A stretch of 32,844 bases of DNA from an uncultured Lachnospiraceae bacterium. GTDB taxonomy: Bacteria > Bacillota > Clostridia > Lachnospirales > Lachnospiraceae. This document shows positions 13,031 to 21,910 of the stretch, one piece after another. A model generated the notes under the pieces. That model saw only the letters and a list, made by a program, of their open reading frames with translations. It ran no database searches and was not told the DNA's origin. Location of the stretch: positions 8,838-41,681 of the forward strand of contig CAJTOR010000031.1 of the NCBI GenBank assembly GCA_910577675.1, given 5' to 3'. The position numbers were made by a program, and so were the translations under genes. Position 1 is the stretch's first letter. Every line of letters begins with the position of its first letter.

Positions 13031-13474
13031 CTATTCCTTTAAAGCCTTCCCGCAATTCGCGCGGTAATCGAGATAGCTCTGCAATATAACGGCGGCAGCA
13101 ATCTTATCAACCACTGCCATCTTTTTTTTCAGTCCCACTTCCGCCATATCAAGGACGCGGTGCGCCGTAACCGTTGTAAGTCGCTCATCCCACAGCAGGG
13201 TTTCTATCCCCGTCCTTCTTTTGATATCCTCCGCGAACGCCTCACATTTTTGCGCGCGCTCACCCACGGTGTTATTCATATTCTTAGGGTAACCGACCAC
13301 AATAAGCTCCACCCCGTATGCGAGAGCCAATTCCTCAATTCTCGCATAGGTCTGGCGCAGCTTGTTTTCCTGTTTGCGCCGGATGACCTCAAGCCCCTGC
13401 GCCGTGCACAAAAGCTCGTCGCTAACCGCAACACCGACGGTCACCGATCCGACATCCAATCCCATTATTCTCAT
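13031..13474 (-). CDS. ruvX: RuvX/YqgF family nuclease
   Basis: This 147-residue RNase H-like fold protein is annotated as a Holliday junction resolvase and, in YqgF, as a factor in 16S rRNA 5'-end maturation. MGLDVGSVTVGVAVSD at the N-terminus holds the first catalytic Asp, VVGYPKNMNNTVGERA is the family signature, and DERLTT and DKIAAAVILQSYL hold the later acidic residues. Length is typical. It lies between ireB and DUF1292. Confidence 0.93.
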   Translation of the reverse strand: MRIMGLDVGSVTVGVAVSDELLCTAQGLEVIRRKQENKLRQTYARIEELALAYGVELIVVGYPKNMNNTVGERAQKCEAFAEDIKRRTGIETLLWDERLTTVTAHRVLDMAEVGLKKKMAVVDKIAAAVILQSYLDYRANCGKALKE

Positions 13475-13538
13475 ATCCTAATCTGCTTGTCTGCCTTTCC
13501 CGCTGTATAATAAATCATACCCAATTTTTCACAGTTCC

Positions 13539-13799
13539 TTACATAAAATGGTATGAAATATAATCCTTTAACAACTCTTCAATAATTTCATCACGTTCCA
13601 CTTTCATAATAAGGCTTCTCGCCCCCAGATGGCTTGTGATGTAGGTTGGGTCGCCGGACATCACATAACCGACAATCTGGCTGACCGGATTATATCCTTT
13701 TTCCGTCAGTGCGCGGTAAACGGTCGCAATCACTTCCTTCACGCCCTGCTCTTTCTCTGTCTGCGCACTAAAATATTGTGTGTTGGATAACTCCTGCAT
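13539..13799 (-). CDS. ireB: IreB family regulatory phosphoprotein
   Basis: This 86-residue protein is of the IreB/YrzL (DUF965) family, seen in VKEVIATVYRALTEKGYNPVSQIVGYVMSGDPTYITSH and RDEIIEELLKDYI. In Enterococcus IreB is a substrate of the Ser/Thr kinase IreK and affects cephalosporin resistance. The start is placed at ATG 13799 (MQELSNTQYF), with AAAGGA 10 nt upstream, because the family begins here; a TTG ten codons earlier lacks a ribosome site. The ireB-ruvX-DUF1292 order is conserved. Confidence 0.92.
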   Translation of the reverse strand: MQELSNTQYFSAQTEKEQGVKEVIATVYRALTEKGYNPVSQIVGYVMSGDPTYITSHLGARSLIMKVERDEIIEELLKDYISYHFM

Positions 13800-13889
13800 C
13801 TTTTTCACATCCTTTGCTGTAATTCCCAATTTGGCCGTCGCGTAACCACTTGCACTATATGATAATACAAACTGCCAAAAATTTCAATC

Positions 13890-15308
13890 CTATTTCGATT
13901 GTTTTCTTACAATCAACGGAATTTCTCCTGCAAAATCACCGTTAATATGACCTTTCACGCATATATTGGACAAATTTTCCTCCGTACCAAGTGCATATTT
14001 TATATACCGCGCATTGTACCCCACCATATAGGGCTGCCCGCCATATAAAATACTTTCCTCAAGAAGTACCTCAGTTTCCTCCCCCGTAAAGGACTGCTCA
14101 AATTCCCCGCGCATTTTTTCTTCCAGTCCAATCATCTTCTCGCTGCGCGCCGCTTTTATTTCCTCCGAAACCTGGTTCGGCATTTCTGCTGCCTTCGTAC
14201 CCTTCCTGCGCGAATACTTAAAAACATGCATCTGCGCAAACTGCATTTCTTTTGCAAAATCAAAGCTTTCCACAAATTCCTCTTCGGTTTCCCCCGGGAA
14301 TCCCACAATCACATCCGTCGTAATGGCCGGGCGGTCAAAATATTCTCTTAAAATTTTTATGCTTTCCCTGTAGCCTGCCGTATCATAGCGCCGGTTCATG
14401 CGCTTTAGGGTCGCGTCACAGCCGCTTTGCAGGGAGAGATGAAAATGCGGGCACACCTTGGTTTTCGCTATGGCTTTTGCAAATTCCCCCGTGACAATGC
14501 GCGGTTCAAGGGAGCCCAGCCTTATCCTTGTGATCCCCTCCACCTCATTAAGGCGGCGGATTAATTTGACAAGTGGCATATCTTCATTCTTAAAGATTTC
14601 CTCAAAGCGTGCCGTCTGCGGGTAGGCTTCCATCCCGTAGGAGGAGAGATGGATGCCGGTCAGTACTATTTCCTGGTAGCCCCCCGCCACAAGGGCACGG
14701 ACTTCCGCCTCCACCTCCTGCATACTGCGGCTGCGGATTCTACCGCGCGCATACGGGATGATACAGTAGGTGCAAAACTGGTTGCACCCATCCTGTATTT
14801 TAATATATGCCCGGGTCTTTTCCACCGCGGCAACAGAAAGTTCCTCATATTTTTTTTCCATGGATATGTCGGGGACACAGAGAGTTTTTCCCGATATTTC
14901 ATCCTCCTGCCCCGACTTTATATCCCTCTGTTCCATATGCTGCAAGATTATCCCCACAATCTCATTTTTTCGGTTATTCCCGACAAGCACGTCCACTGAT
15001 AAATCTTTTTCTAACTCCGCTGCCGCCTCCTGAACATAGCAGCCCACCGCAGCGACAAGCGCATCCGGGTTTTGCTTTTTTGCCCGGTGCAGCATCTGGC
15101 GCGATTTCCTGTCGGCTATATTCGTGACCGTGCAGGTATTGACCACATAGATATCCGCCCTTTCAGAAAAATCCACAATCTGTGCGCCCGCCTGCCTGAA
15201 AAGCTCCCGCATCGCTTCTGTTTCATAGGAGTTTACCTTGCATCCCAAGGATAAAAATGCAGCCCTCTTCCCGCAAAGCCGCCCTTCTGATCTGTTATTT
15301 TCTTCCAT
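13890..15308 (-). CDS. mtaB: tRNA t6A37 methylthiotransferase MtaB
   Basis: This 472-residue radical-SAM methylthiotransferase of the MiaB/MtaB family converts t6A to ms2t6A at tRNA position 37. The UPF0004 domain has cysteines in SLGCKVNSYE, VNTCTVTNIADRKSRQ and AVGCYVQEA. The radical SAM cluster is CNQFCTYC followed by IIPYARGRIRSR. A short C-terminal TRAM-like region carries EVLLEE. The NTCTVTNIADRKSRQ form points to MtaB (YqeV) rather than MiaB. An AAAGGTG ribosome site precedes the ATG. It appears to head the operon running down to trhP. Confidence 0.92.
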   Translation of the reverse strand: MEENNRSEGRLCGKRAAFLSLGCKVNSYETEAMRELFRQAGAQIVDFSERADIYVVNTCTVTNIADRKSRQMLHRAKKQNPDALVAAVGCYVQEAAAELEKDLSVDVLVGNNRKNEIVGIILQHMEQRDIKSGQEDEISGKTLCVPDISMEKKYEELSVAAVEKTRAYIKIQDGCNQFCTYCIIPYARGRIRSRSMQEVEAEVRALVAGGYQEIVLTGIHLSSYGMEAYPQTARFEEIFKNEDMPLVKLIRRLNEVEGITRIRLGSLEPRIVTGEFAKAIAKTKVCPHFHLSLQSGCDATLKRMNRRYDTAGYRESIKILREYFDRPAITTDVIVGFPGETEEEFVESFDFAKEMQFAQMHVFKYSRRKGTKAAEMPNQVSEEIKAARSEKMIGLEEKMRGEFEQSFTGEETEVLLEESILYGGQPYMVGYNARYIKYALGTEENLSNICVKGHINGDFAGEIPLIVRKQSK

Positions 15309-15555
15309 ATTTCACCTTTTTCTTCCTTTTATCATAGTTAAAGGAAATTCGGAATCCGCCCCGCTACTTCCTTATATCCTTGTGCTGCTCTCATATATCA
15401 GATGGGGCTTACACCAACTGCCATAATTGATATGTTAAAATTCCATATCATCCCCTCTAAAAAAGCCCGCGCGCAATTTAGCGCCCTGTTTCCATCCACT
15501 GGGATTACGGGCAATTTCCAGCAAAATAGATGGATATTTTTATGAACTTTGCATA
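15309..15555. other. Divergent intergenic region between mtaB and the HPr-like gene
   Basis: No gene is seen. The region must hold the promoter for the minus-strand mtaB operon, which I could not place convincingly, and it leads into the plus-strand promoter at 15556. Confidence 0.35.
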
Positions 15556-15584
15556 TTGACATTTAAAGATGATAACTGTAGTAT
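15556..15584 (+). promoter_or_regulatory. Sigma-A promoter of the HPr-like gene
   Basis: A perfect TTGACA (15556-15561) and TAGTAT (15579-15584) are separated by 17 nt, about 70 nt before the ATG. An overlapping TATAGT with a 20-nt spacer is a weaker alternative. Confidence 0.7.
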
Positions 15585-15653
15585 AGTAGTTGGGCTGCAC
15601 TTACAACCCATCACCAAAATCATGAAATGAATGATAAAAAGGAGGAACACAAA

Positions 15654-15887
15654 ATGAAAACAGTTAATATTTCTTTAAATTCCATCGATAAGGTTAAGGC
15701 TTTCGTAAATGATGTGACAAAATTTGACACCGATTTCGACCTCGTTTCGGGCAGGTATGTTATCGATGCGAAGTCCATCATGGGTATTTTCAGCCTCGAC
15801 CTTTCCAAACCGATCGAGCTGAATGTGCACAGCGAGGACGAGGCTGAGAAAATCCTTGACGTTTTAAAGCCTTATATTGTCGAGTAA
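15654..15887 (+). CDS. HPr-like (Crh-like) protein without the catalytic histidine
   Basis: This 77-residue protein has the HPr fold pattern but begins MKTVNISLNSIDKVKAFV. The GIHARPA segment with the PEP-phosphorylated His15 is replaced by SIDKVKAF-type residues. The regulatory Ser46 region is preserved as DAKSIMGIFSLDL (compare KSIMGVMSL of B. subtilis HPr). The C-terminus has EDEAEKILDVL. This is the residue pattern of Crh, which is phosphorylated at Ser46 and works with CcpA but cannot pass phosphate through the PTS. An AAGGAGG site 7-8 nt upstream fixes the ATG at 15654. It is monocistronic, with its own promoter and terminator, in an otherwise minus-strand region. Confidence 0.82.
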   Translation: MKTVNISLNSIDKVKAFVNDVTKFDTDFDLVSGRYVIDAKSIMGIFSLDLSKPIELNVHSEDEAEKILDVLKPYIVE

Positions 15888-15909
15888 GTGGGACTTGGTA
15901 CTTAACCTG

Positions 15910-15946
15910 GGAGGATACTGTAAACAACAGTGTCCTCCTTATTTTA
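15910..15946 (+). terminator. Rho-independent terminator of the HPr-like gene
   Basis: GGAGGATACTG (15910-15920) pairs over 11 bp, with one G-U pair, to CAGTGTCCTCC (15928-15938) around a 7-nt loop. TTATTTTA follows. Confidence 0.8.
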
Positions 15947-15991
15947 TGCACACGGGCGCGCAAAGAAAATATGATCCGGCACACTTTTCTC

Positions 15992-17188
15992 TCAGGCGCA
16001 CTCCCCACCATCCGGCATAATCTCGATTATTTCCGCAGTCTTAACCGCGGTTTCAACAAGTTCTTCAATCTTTTCACCAAGCAGCTTCTCCGATGCCTCA
16101 ATCACCTTTTGTAACGGCTTTGTCACCGGGTGTTTTGCAACAAAAATCGTACAGCAATCCTCATATGGCTCAATCGAAGTCTCAAAGGTTCCGATTTCCT
16201 TGGCAAGCGTGACAATTTCCTGCTTGTCAAACCCTATTACCGGGCGCAGCACCGGCAATTCACATACCGCATTTGTTACAATCAGGCTCTGCATTGTCTG
16301 GCTTGCCACCTGCCCGATACTCTCGCCCGTAATCAGCCCGAGGCACCCGTCCTTTTTCGCAAAATGCTCCGCGATACGCATCATGTAGCGGCGCATGATA
16401 ATTGTTAGTTCCTCATGCGGGCATTTTTCATAGATTTCTAGCTGGATATCCGTAAAATTGACAATGTGCAGGCGGATAGCCCCCGTATAGTCCGAGATAA
16501 TGCGCGCAAGATCCACTACCTTCTGCTTTGCCCTCTCGCTTGTGTACGGCGGTGCATGGAAATAAGTCGCCTCGATGGCAACCCCGCGCTTTGCAATCAT
16601 ATAGCCCGCTACCGGGCTGTCGATACCGCCGGAGAGCAGAAGCATTGCCTTCCCGCCGGTGCCAACCGGCATGCCGCCCGGTCCTTTTATTGTCTTTGAA
16701 TAAACATAGGTTTTTGTCCTGACCTCAATACAGATGCGCTCCTTAGGATCATGCACATCCACCCTTAACTGCGGGAAACGGTTAAGCAGGTACTCCCCCA
16801 TCGACGCGCAGATTTCCGGTGTGGTAAGCGGATAAAGTTTGCTCGCGCGCTTTGCCTCAACCTTGAAGGTAAAGTTTTTATCCTGATAAAACTGTTCGAT
16901 ATAGCGCCCCGTCCCCTCGATAATCTGCTCCCAGTCCGTGCTGTCAATCACAACCACCGGGGAGATTCCGAAGACCCCGAACACCGTTTTAAGCGCATCC
17001 ACGGTTTCCTCATAATCAAAATTATCCGGGCATTCCACAAAAATCCTGCCCTGTTCGCGCACCACCCTGTATTCACCAAGCCGCGCAAGTGTTTCCTGCA
17101 CCCTATCGCGCAGTGCGTTCTCAAATACATTGCGGTTCTTCCCTTTCAGGCCAATCTCCGCATACTTTAATAAAAATGCCTTGTACAT
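15992..17188 (-). CDS. thiI: tRNA 4-thiouridine synthetase ThiI
   Basis: This 398-residue protein carries an N-terminal ferredoxin-like region (LLKYAEIGLKGKNR), a THUMP domain (about 60-165) and a PP-loop ATPase domain with LLLSGGIDSPVAGYM near 182-196. GESIGQVASQTMQSL is the family signature. It makes 4-thiouridine at tRNA position 8 and may contribute to thiazole synthesis. It lacks the C-terminal rhodanese domain of E. coli ThiI, as usual in Firmicutes. It lies 31 nt after a DUF2262 gene and close to a cysteine desulfurase, its expected sulfur donor. Confidence 0.95.
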   Translation of the reverse strand: MYKAFLLKYAEIGLKGKNRNVFENALRDRVQETLARLGEYRVVREQGRIFVECPDNFDYEETVDALKTVFGVFGISPVVVIDSTDWEQIIEGTGRYIEQFYQDKNFTFKVEAKRASKLYPLTTPEICASMGEYLLNRFPQLRVDVHDPKERICIEVRTKTYVYSKTIKGPGGMPVGTGGKAMLLLSGGIDSPVAGYMIAKRGVAIEATYFHAPPYTSERAKQKVVDLARIISDYTGAIRLHIVNFTDIQLEIYEKCPHEELTIIMRRYMMRIAEHFAKKDGCLGLITGESIGQVASQTMQSLIVTNAVCELPVLRPVIGFDKQEIVTLAKEIGTFETSIEPYEDCCTIFVAKHPVTKPLQKVIEASEKLLGEKIEELVETAVKTAEIIEIMPDGGECA

Positions 17189-17219
17189 TTTGGCATAAGC
17201 TCCTTCCTTCGCCTTAATT

Positions 17220-18065
17220 CTAGCCGGCTATTTTCGCACTCGTCATACCTTCTTTTAAACTCCCTGTAACGAGGATGACATGACCACAAAACATATCATC
17301 GTCATCGTAATATACAGTATACTCCCCATCGTCATCAATGGAAAACTCCGAGATAAGAATGCGGTTAGAAAAATTTTCCTCACTGATTGTTGCTCCTCCC
17401 CCCGGCTGCCAATCATTCGCAAGTTCTGTCAATTTCCTCGCCGCAAAGTCGCGGAAGTCTCTATCCCACCTTGCAATATCCGCATAGATTTCTTTAAATG
17501 CAGCGAGCGCCTTCTTTGCCGTTTCTATATCCTTCCCATCATAATCAAGCGATACATTACATTCCCCGCCATTCCAGGGAAGCACTGCGCTAAAGCAGCC
17601 GTAAACGCGCTCGAGTTCGAACCTTCCACACTGCCCATCCTCGATAAATACCGGCTTCCTGTAATCAGAAAGAACATTTAAAAGCCCCTCATTCTGCAAG
17701 TTCCGCCCTACAACCTCCACAAGCATATATTTATTTAAAAACATATCCGCATTTTCTTTATTTTTTTCTGCCTTTCTTTTGCGGCACTTTATATGGTAGA
17801 TCGTAAGTGGTTCCAGATCAAAAATCCAGCCGTCCCTGTCTTTTTCTTCGGCAAGCCAAAATAACTCTCCCTCCCCGCTGTTTATCTCCCCGCTCTCTGT
17901 GTCGGCACCCGCAAGAAAATTTGCCGACGGTATCCATATTCCCCTTGTCAAAGAACATGCCCCGCCCAGATTTTCCCCGGTCAATATAAGCATTTCCTGT
18001 ACTTCTTCCTCATACTTGTTTCCATATTTTTCCAATTTCTTTTTAAACTCTTTACTTTCACTCAT
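17220..18065 (-). CDS. DUF2262 domain protein
   Basis: This 281-residue protein is placed in the DUF2262 family by its C-terminal half: NVSLDYDGKDIETAKKAL, WDRDFRDFAARKLTELAND and the ending YTVYYDDDDMFCGHVILV...GSLKEGM. The N-terminal half is not recognised. There is no signal peptide or transmembrane segment, so it is probably cytoplasmic. It lies between the cysteine desulfurase and thiI genes in the same direction, perhaps co-transcribed, but nothing suggests a role in sulfur transfer beyond position. Confidence 0.75.
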   Translation of the reverse strand: MSESKEFKKKLEKYGNKYEEEVQEMLILTGENLGGACSLTRGIWIPSANFLAGADTESGEINSGEGELFWLAEEKDRDGWIFDLEPLTIYHIKCRKRKAEKNKENADMFLNKYMLVEVVGRNLQNEGLLNVLSDYRKPVFIEDGQCGRFELERVYGCFSAVLPWNGGECNVSLDYDGKDIETAKKALAAFKEIYADIARWDRDFRDFAARKLTELANDWQPGGGATISEENFSNRILISEFSIDDDGEYTVYYDDDDMFCGHVILVTGSLKEGMTSAKIAG

Positions 18066-18109
18066 TCCCTGATACCCCCCTGATACAATATAGTCCCATT
18101 CCCCGACTG

Positions 18110-19270
18110 CTAATGTGCGGTATATCTTCGCAGTACAGGCAGCAGCAGGCGAACCTGCGCCGCCGCATAATCCACTTCTTCCGCCGTCGTATCGGGTGAA
18201 AAACTAAAGCGCAGGGTCGAGTCCAAAAGCTCTTTTCTTACGCCGATTGCCTCAAGACTTGTGCTGATTCCCGGGTGGTTTGCTGAACAGGCGGAGCCGG
18301 AGGACACATAGACTCCCCTCTCCTCAAGTGCATGCAAAAGAACTTCGCTGCGCACCCCCTCAAACCCGGCGCTCACAATATGGGGTGCACCATCCTCCAC
18401 CTGACCGGAAAGTGCATGGACAAACACGCCCTCCATCCCGCAGAGCAATCCGACCATCTGCTTCTTCCTTAAATATAGCCGCTCTATTTTTTCCTCATGC
18501 CCCGAATAAATCTCCTCCGCCGCTTTTCCAAGCCCGGCAATCGCAGGGACATTCTCCGTGCCGGAGCGCATCCCCTTTTGCTGCCCTCCCCCGTAAATAA
18601 TCGGCAGAACGCGCACCTTATCGCGGATATATAAAAATCCGCTTCCCTTCGGTCCGCTAAATTTATGCCCGCTTGCACTAAGCAGGTCAATGCCCTCCCT
18701 CTTAGGGCAGATACGGTATTTCCCATATGCCTGGATGGCATCCGTATGGAAAATTACATCCGACTTTTTTTCCTTAACCGCCGCCGAGATCGCCGCAATA
18801 TCCTGCACCGCCCCAACTTCATTGTTCACATACATTACGGAAACAAGCACGGTATCCGGGCGGATTAGGGAAAGCAATTCAGAAAGAAGCACATGCCCTT
18901 CCTTATCTACCGGCGCAAAACTTAATGAAAACCCCATCTCCTCGAGAAATTTAAGCGGCGCATTTACGGAAGCATGCTCAAACTTTGTGGCAATAATATG
19001 CTTTCCCACACGGCTTTTTGCAAGTGCCGTGCCGATCAATGCCATATTATTCGCCTCCGTACCCCCGGAAGTAAAAACGATCTCCTTTGGCTGTGCCCTA
19101 AGTGTTTTTGCGATTATTGCCTGTGCGGACTTTACATATTTTTCTGCTTCCATCCCCTTTTTGTGCAGGGAGGAAGGGTTCCCGAAATCCTCACCCATCA
19201 CCAGGTTCATCACCTCGCGCACAGAATCCGCCACCCTTGTTGTCGCCGCGTTATCCAAATAGCATTCCAT
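18110..19270 (-). CDS. Cysteine desulfurase (NifS/IscS-type)
   Basis: This 386-residue class V aminotransferase-fold PLP enzyme mobilises sulfur from cysteine. YLDNAATTRV is at the N-terminus, GGTEANNMALIG and HTDAIQAYGK follow, and SASGHKFSGPKG contains the PLP-binding Lys. SSGSACSANHPG near residue 326 holds the persulfide Cys. The start at ATG 19270 matches the family and has GGGGGA upstream; the frame is open a further 22 codons without support. It is presumably the sulfur donor for ThiI two genes downstream. Confidence 0.93.
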   Translation of the reverse strand: MECYLDNAATTRVADSVREVMNLVMGEDFGNPSSLHKKGMEAEKYVKSAQAIIAKTLRAQPKEIVFTSGGTEANNMALIGTALAKSRVGKHIIATKFEHASVNAPLKFLEEMGFSLSFAPVDKEGHVLLSELLSLIRPDTVLVSVMYVNNEVGAVQDIAAISAAVKEKKSDVIFHTDAIQAYGKYRICPKREGIDLLSASGHKFSGPKGSGFLYIRDKVRVLPIIYGGGQQKGMRSGTENVPAIAGLGKAAEEIYSGHEEKIERLYLRKKQMVGLLCGMEGVFVHALSGQVEDGAPHIVSAGFEGVRSEVLLHALEERGVYVSSGSACSANHPGISTSLEAIGVRKELLDSTLRFSFSPDTTAEEVDYAAAQVRLLLPVLRRYTAH

Positions 19271-19325
19271 ACTAATCCCCCATGCCGCTTTGGGCGGCTC
19301 AAAAACTTTCACATTTGCATACACT

Positions 19326-20072
19326 TTAAGTTTCAAACGCGAACATCAATACCGCCAACGCTGCCAGCCCCGCTGTTTCCGTGCGCAGGATTCTGTGTCC
19401 AAGCGTGATGCTATGGGCTCCCGCAGCAAGTGCAAGCTGCACTTCATCCTCCTCAAAGCCGCCTTCCGGTCCTATAAAAATGCCGACGGAGCGCACGCCG
19501 TCTGAAACAAGCTTGTTTATTACCGCCTTTGTATCCTGCACACCCGTCGCCCGCTCATAGGGGATTACAATGGCATCAAGCTCCCCCGCTGCCCTTACCG
19601 CGTCCGCAAAACACATGGCGGGCGCTACTTCCGGGATAATCCCGCGCATGGACTGCATTGCCGCCGCACGCGCAATAGCCTGGAAACGCGCGCGCTTTTT
19701 TTCTTCCTTCTTCCCATCCTCAAGCTTCACAACCGTCCGCTTTGTCATAACCGGCACCACCTGCCACACACCGAGTTCCACAGCCTTCTGGATAATCCAC
19801 TCCATCTTATCCTTCTTTGGCATCCCCTGGAAAAGGACAAGACGCGGGCTAAGTTCCGTCTGGGAGGCTTCTTTTGACACCACCCGCGCCTTCACGCAGT
19901 CTTTTGCCAGATCAGAAAGTTCACAGATATAATCCGTCCCCGCGCCGTCGCAGACCGTGATTTTCTCGCCCGCCCTCATGCGCAGGACATTGCGGATATG
20001 ATTGTAATCCTCCCCGGTAAGGGCGATTTCCTCCCCCCCTGCCGCACCTTCATCCACATAAAACCGATACAT
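19326..20072 (-). CDS. rsmE: 16S rRNA m3U1498 methyltransferase RsmE
   Basis: This 248-residue SPOUT-class methyltransferase has an N-terminal PUA-like domain (ALTGEDYNHIRNVLRMRAGE). The C-terminal trefoil knot has IGPEGGFEEDEV and LGHRILRTETAGLAAL. LFQGMPKKDKMEWIIQKAVELGV is typical of RsmE. It follows the SseB-domain gene by 6 nt, so the two are probably coupled. PrmA, a common neighbour, is not here. Confidence 0.94.
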   Translation of the reverse strand: MYRFYVDEGAAGGEEIALTGEDYNHIRNVLRMRAGEKITVCDGAGTDYICELSDLAKDCVKARVVSKEASQTELSPRLVLFQGMPKKDKMEWIIQKAVELGVWQVVPVMTKRTVVKLEDGKKEEKKRARFQAIARAAAMQSMRGIIPEVAPAMCFADAVRAAGELDAIVIPYERATGVQDTKAVINKLVSDGVRSVGIFIGPEGGFEEDEVQLALAAGAHSITLGHRILRTETAGLAALAVLMFAFET

Positions 20073-20078
20073 ATCCGC

Positions 20079-21734
20079 CTACTCTTTCCCCTTAACGGTG
20101 TTTTCATCGCCTTTTTCTTCCTGCTCTTTCGCCTTTCTGGCATTCTCCTTTAGCGCCTCCACAATCTCCTTCACCGCGCCGATTGCCTTTTCCTTTAAAA
20201 TAAGGTTCTCGCCCATAGGATTCACCACGATCCCATCGCCTTTATTGATGCCTATCACATCGCTTATGGAAACCACCGCCGCACCCCAGTCCTTTGGCTG
20301 GTACATTTTCCCAATCTCGACAAAATCCGTAAACACCGGCGTATAACTCTCACCTGCAGTATTTTTCACAGCGGCGAACATCAGTTTGGTATCCTTGTTA
20401 AATACAATCTGTTTTGTGTTAGGGTCAGGCTTTGCCGCGCCCTCGTATTTCATCGGGATTAAGAATTTCGCCCTCGCCACCTCGGTCAGCATCGCGCGTT
20501 CCTTTCCCTGCAATACTTCCCCGCGCTTCTCGTAATTCACCTTCCAGCGCGCCTCGCCAAAGAAATCAATAATGCGGGTGCGAAGGGCAGGGTTTGTCAC
20601 AGGGACTACAGTATTTGGCTTGTCAGAAAAATCCGGCGGCGGAAGCACATCACCGCGGGAAAGCGCAGCGCGGTACAAACCGTTATCTACAAGTACGCGC
20701 TCCATACCAAGATAATACAATAGCACAAATGCCGGAAGCTTTCTTTCCTCCGGTTTTAAAAGCTGAGGGTTTGCAACCGGAAGCGCCACAACTTCAAGTT
20801 CGCGGAACTGTTCGGCGTAAAATAAAACCGCAAGTTTTGCATATTCCTCCCTGGTATAAACATCGACGAACCCCCCGTTATAAAACGGGAAATTGGTATT
20901 TTTATCGATGGTCAGGTACACCGTTTCAAGACCGCGCAGTTTTTCAAGCATAGCCCGGTAAACTGCATCCGCCTTTTTCTTCCAGGCTTCCTTTGCCTCC
21001 TCACCGCCCACAGCTTTTGCCCGGTTTCCCATATCACGCAGGTAAGTAAGTGCAAAAATCATTTCCTGCACGGAATAATCTTTACAGGATTGTAATATCT
21101 CCTCCTGCGACGGCTCAGATGCCTCCTGCTGCCCCCCACCGATACCACCGCCCACCGAACAGCGGATTTCCTCCTCGCGGGAAAGAGAGAGCCTGCAATC
21201 CTCGAAAGCCTTCAGTACCCCGCTTAGTTCCTCCCCCTCCGCAAGCTTCTGATGCAGGAAATTTCCCTCCTTAAAAGCATTCGGGGCAAAATCCGGGATG
21301 ATAAGTGTAAATGTTGGCCCTAACAGCCCAAACTGGCAAACCGAAGCCCTTTTTACCTTAAAGCCCCCCTGTTCTATGCCGCCCACCGCACAGTTAAAGA
21401 CCACATGCCCATCCCTGTCCATATAGGCAACTTTCTCATCCGGCAGAAGCTTTCCGGAAAGCGCCCTGCCAATTAAGACACTACCCCTCTCTTTATAGGC
21501 AAGTACCTTCTGGATCTCAAATGCAAAATCCCCTCTGCCCCAGAAAATATCCGCCTCGTTTACAGCCCCCATCCCCTGTATGGAGTCGTCACTGCCGCTC
21601 TCAGTTAAATTATCCGTGCCTCCTATATGATCCGTAATATTGTCGTCACTATCCAAAAATGCTTCTCCTGCGCCTTCCCCCACCTTTTTGTTCGGCTCCG
21701 CCTGTTTTTTCTTCCCAAAACCAAATAATCCCAT
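20079..21734 (-). CDS. SseB-domain protein (551 aa)
   Basis: The C-terminal third matches the SseB (enhanced serine sensitivity) fold: KFLIPMKYEGAA, LMFAAVKNTAGESYTPVFTDFVEI and GDGIVVNPMGENLIL. A middle segment (TIDKNTNFPFYNGGFVDVYTREEYAKLAVLFYAEQF) looks like a second, degenerate copy of the same fold. The N-terminus is low complexity and acidic after MGLFGFGKKKQ, with no signal peptide. The physiological role of SseB proteins is unclear. Confidence 0.7.
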   Translation of the reverse strand: MGLFGFGKKKQAEPNKKVGEGAGEAFLDSDDNITDHIGGTDNLTESGSDDSIQGMGAVNEADIFWGRGDFAFEIQKVLAYKERGSVLIGRALSGKLLPDEKVAYMDRDGHVVFNCAVGGIEQGGFKVKRASVCQFGLLGPTFTLIIPDFAPNAFKEGNFLHQKLAEGEELSGVLKAFEDCRLSLSREEEIRCSVGGGIGGGQQEASEPSQEEILQSCKDYSVQEMIFALTYLRDMGNRAKAVGGEEAKEAWKKKADAVYRAMLEKLRGLETVYLTIDKNTNFPFYNGGFVDVYTREEYAKLAVLFYAEQFRELEVVALPVANPQLLKPEERKLPAFVLLYYLGMERVLVDNGLYRAALSRGDVLPPPDFSDKPNTVVPVTNPALRTRIIDFFGEARWKVNYEKRGEVLQGKERAMLTEVARAKFLIPMKYEGAAKPDPNTKQIVFNKDTKLMFAAVKNTAGESYTPVFTDFVEIGKMYQPKDWGAAVVSISDVIGINKGDGIVVNPMGENLILKEKAIGAVKEIVEALKENARKAKEQEEKGDENTVKGKE

Positions 21735-21910
21735 AATCCATCCAATCCCTTTCCTTGTACCATTGCCTCCATTTTTGCCGGCACGGACATTCTTCCCGCC
21801 GAATTTTTAAAGTGGCGGGTATAACGATAACATTATAGATAATTTCAGACCGAAAGTCAATTTGTTTTTCCCTTGACCAATTTTTGGGATATTTTGGAAA
21901 TAAGTAAATT
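21735..21910. other. Intergenic region upstream of the SseB-domain gene
   Basis: No gene is seen. The AT-rich stretch nearest the gene should hold the promoter for the SseB-rsmE-desulfurase-thiI series, but I could not place one with confidence. Confidence 0.3.

Noticed and set aside
12181..13089. Long plus-strand open frame of 302 codons
   Set aside because: It is antisense to RNase J, DUF1292 and ruvX and has low-complexity, Pro/Ser-rich composition; a shadow of real genes.
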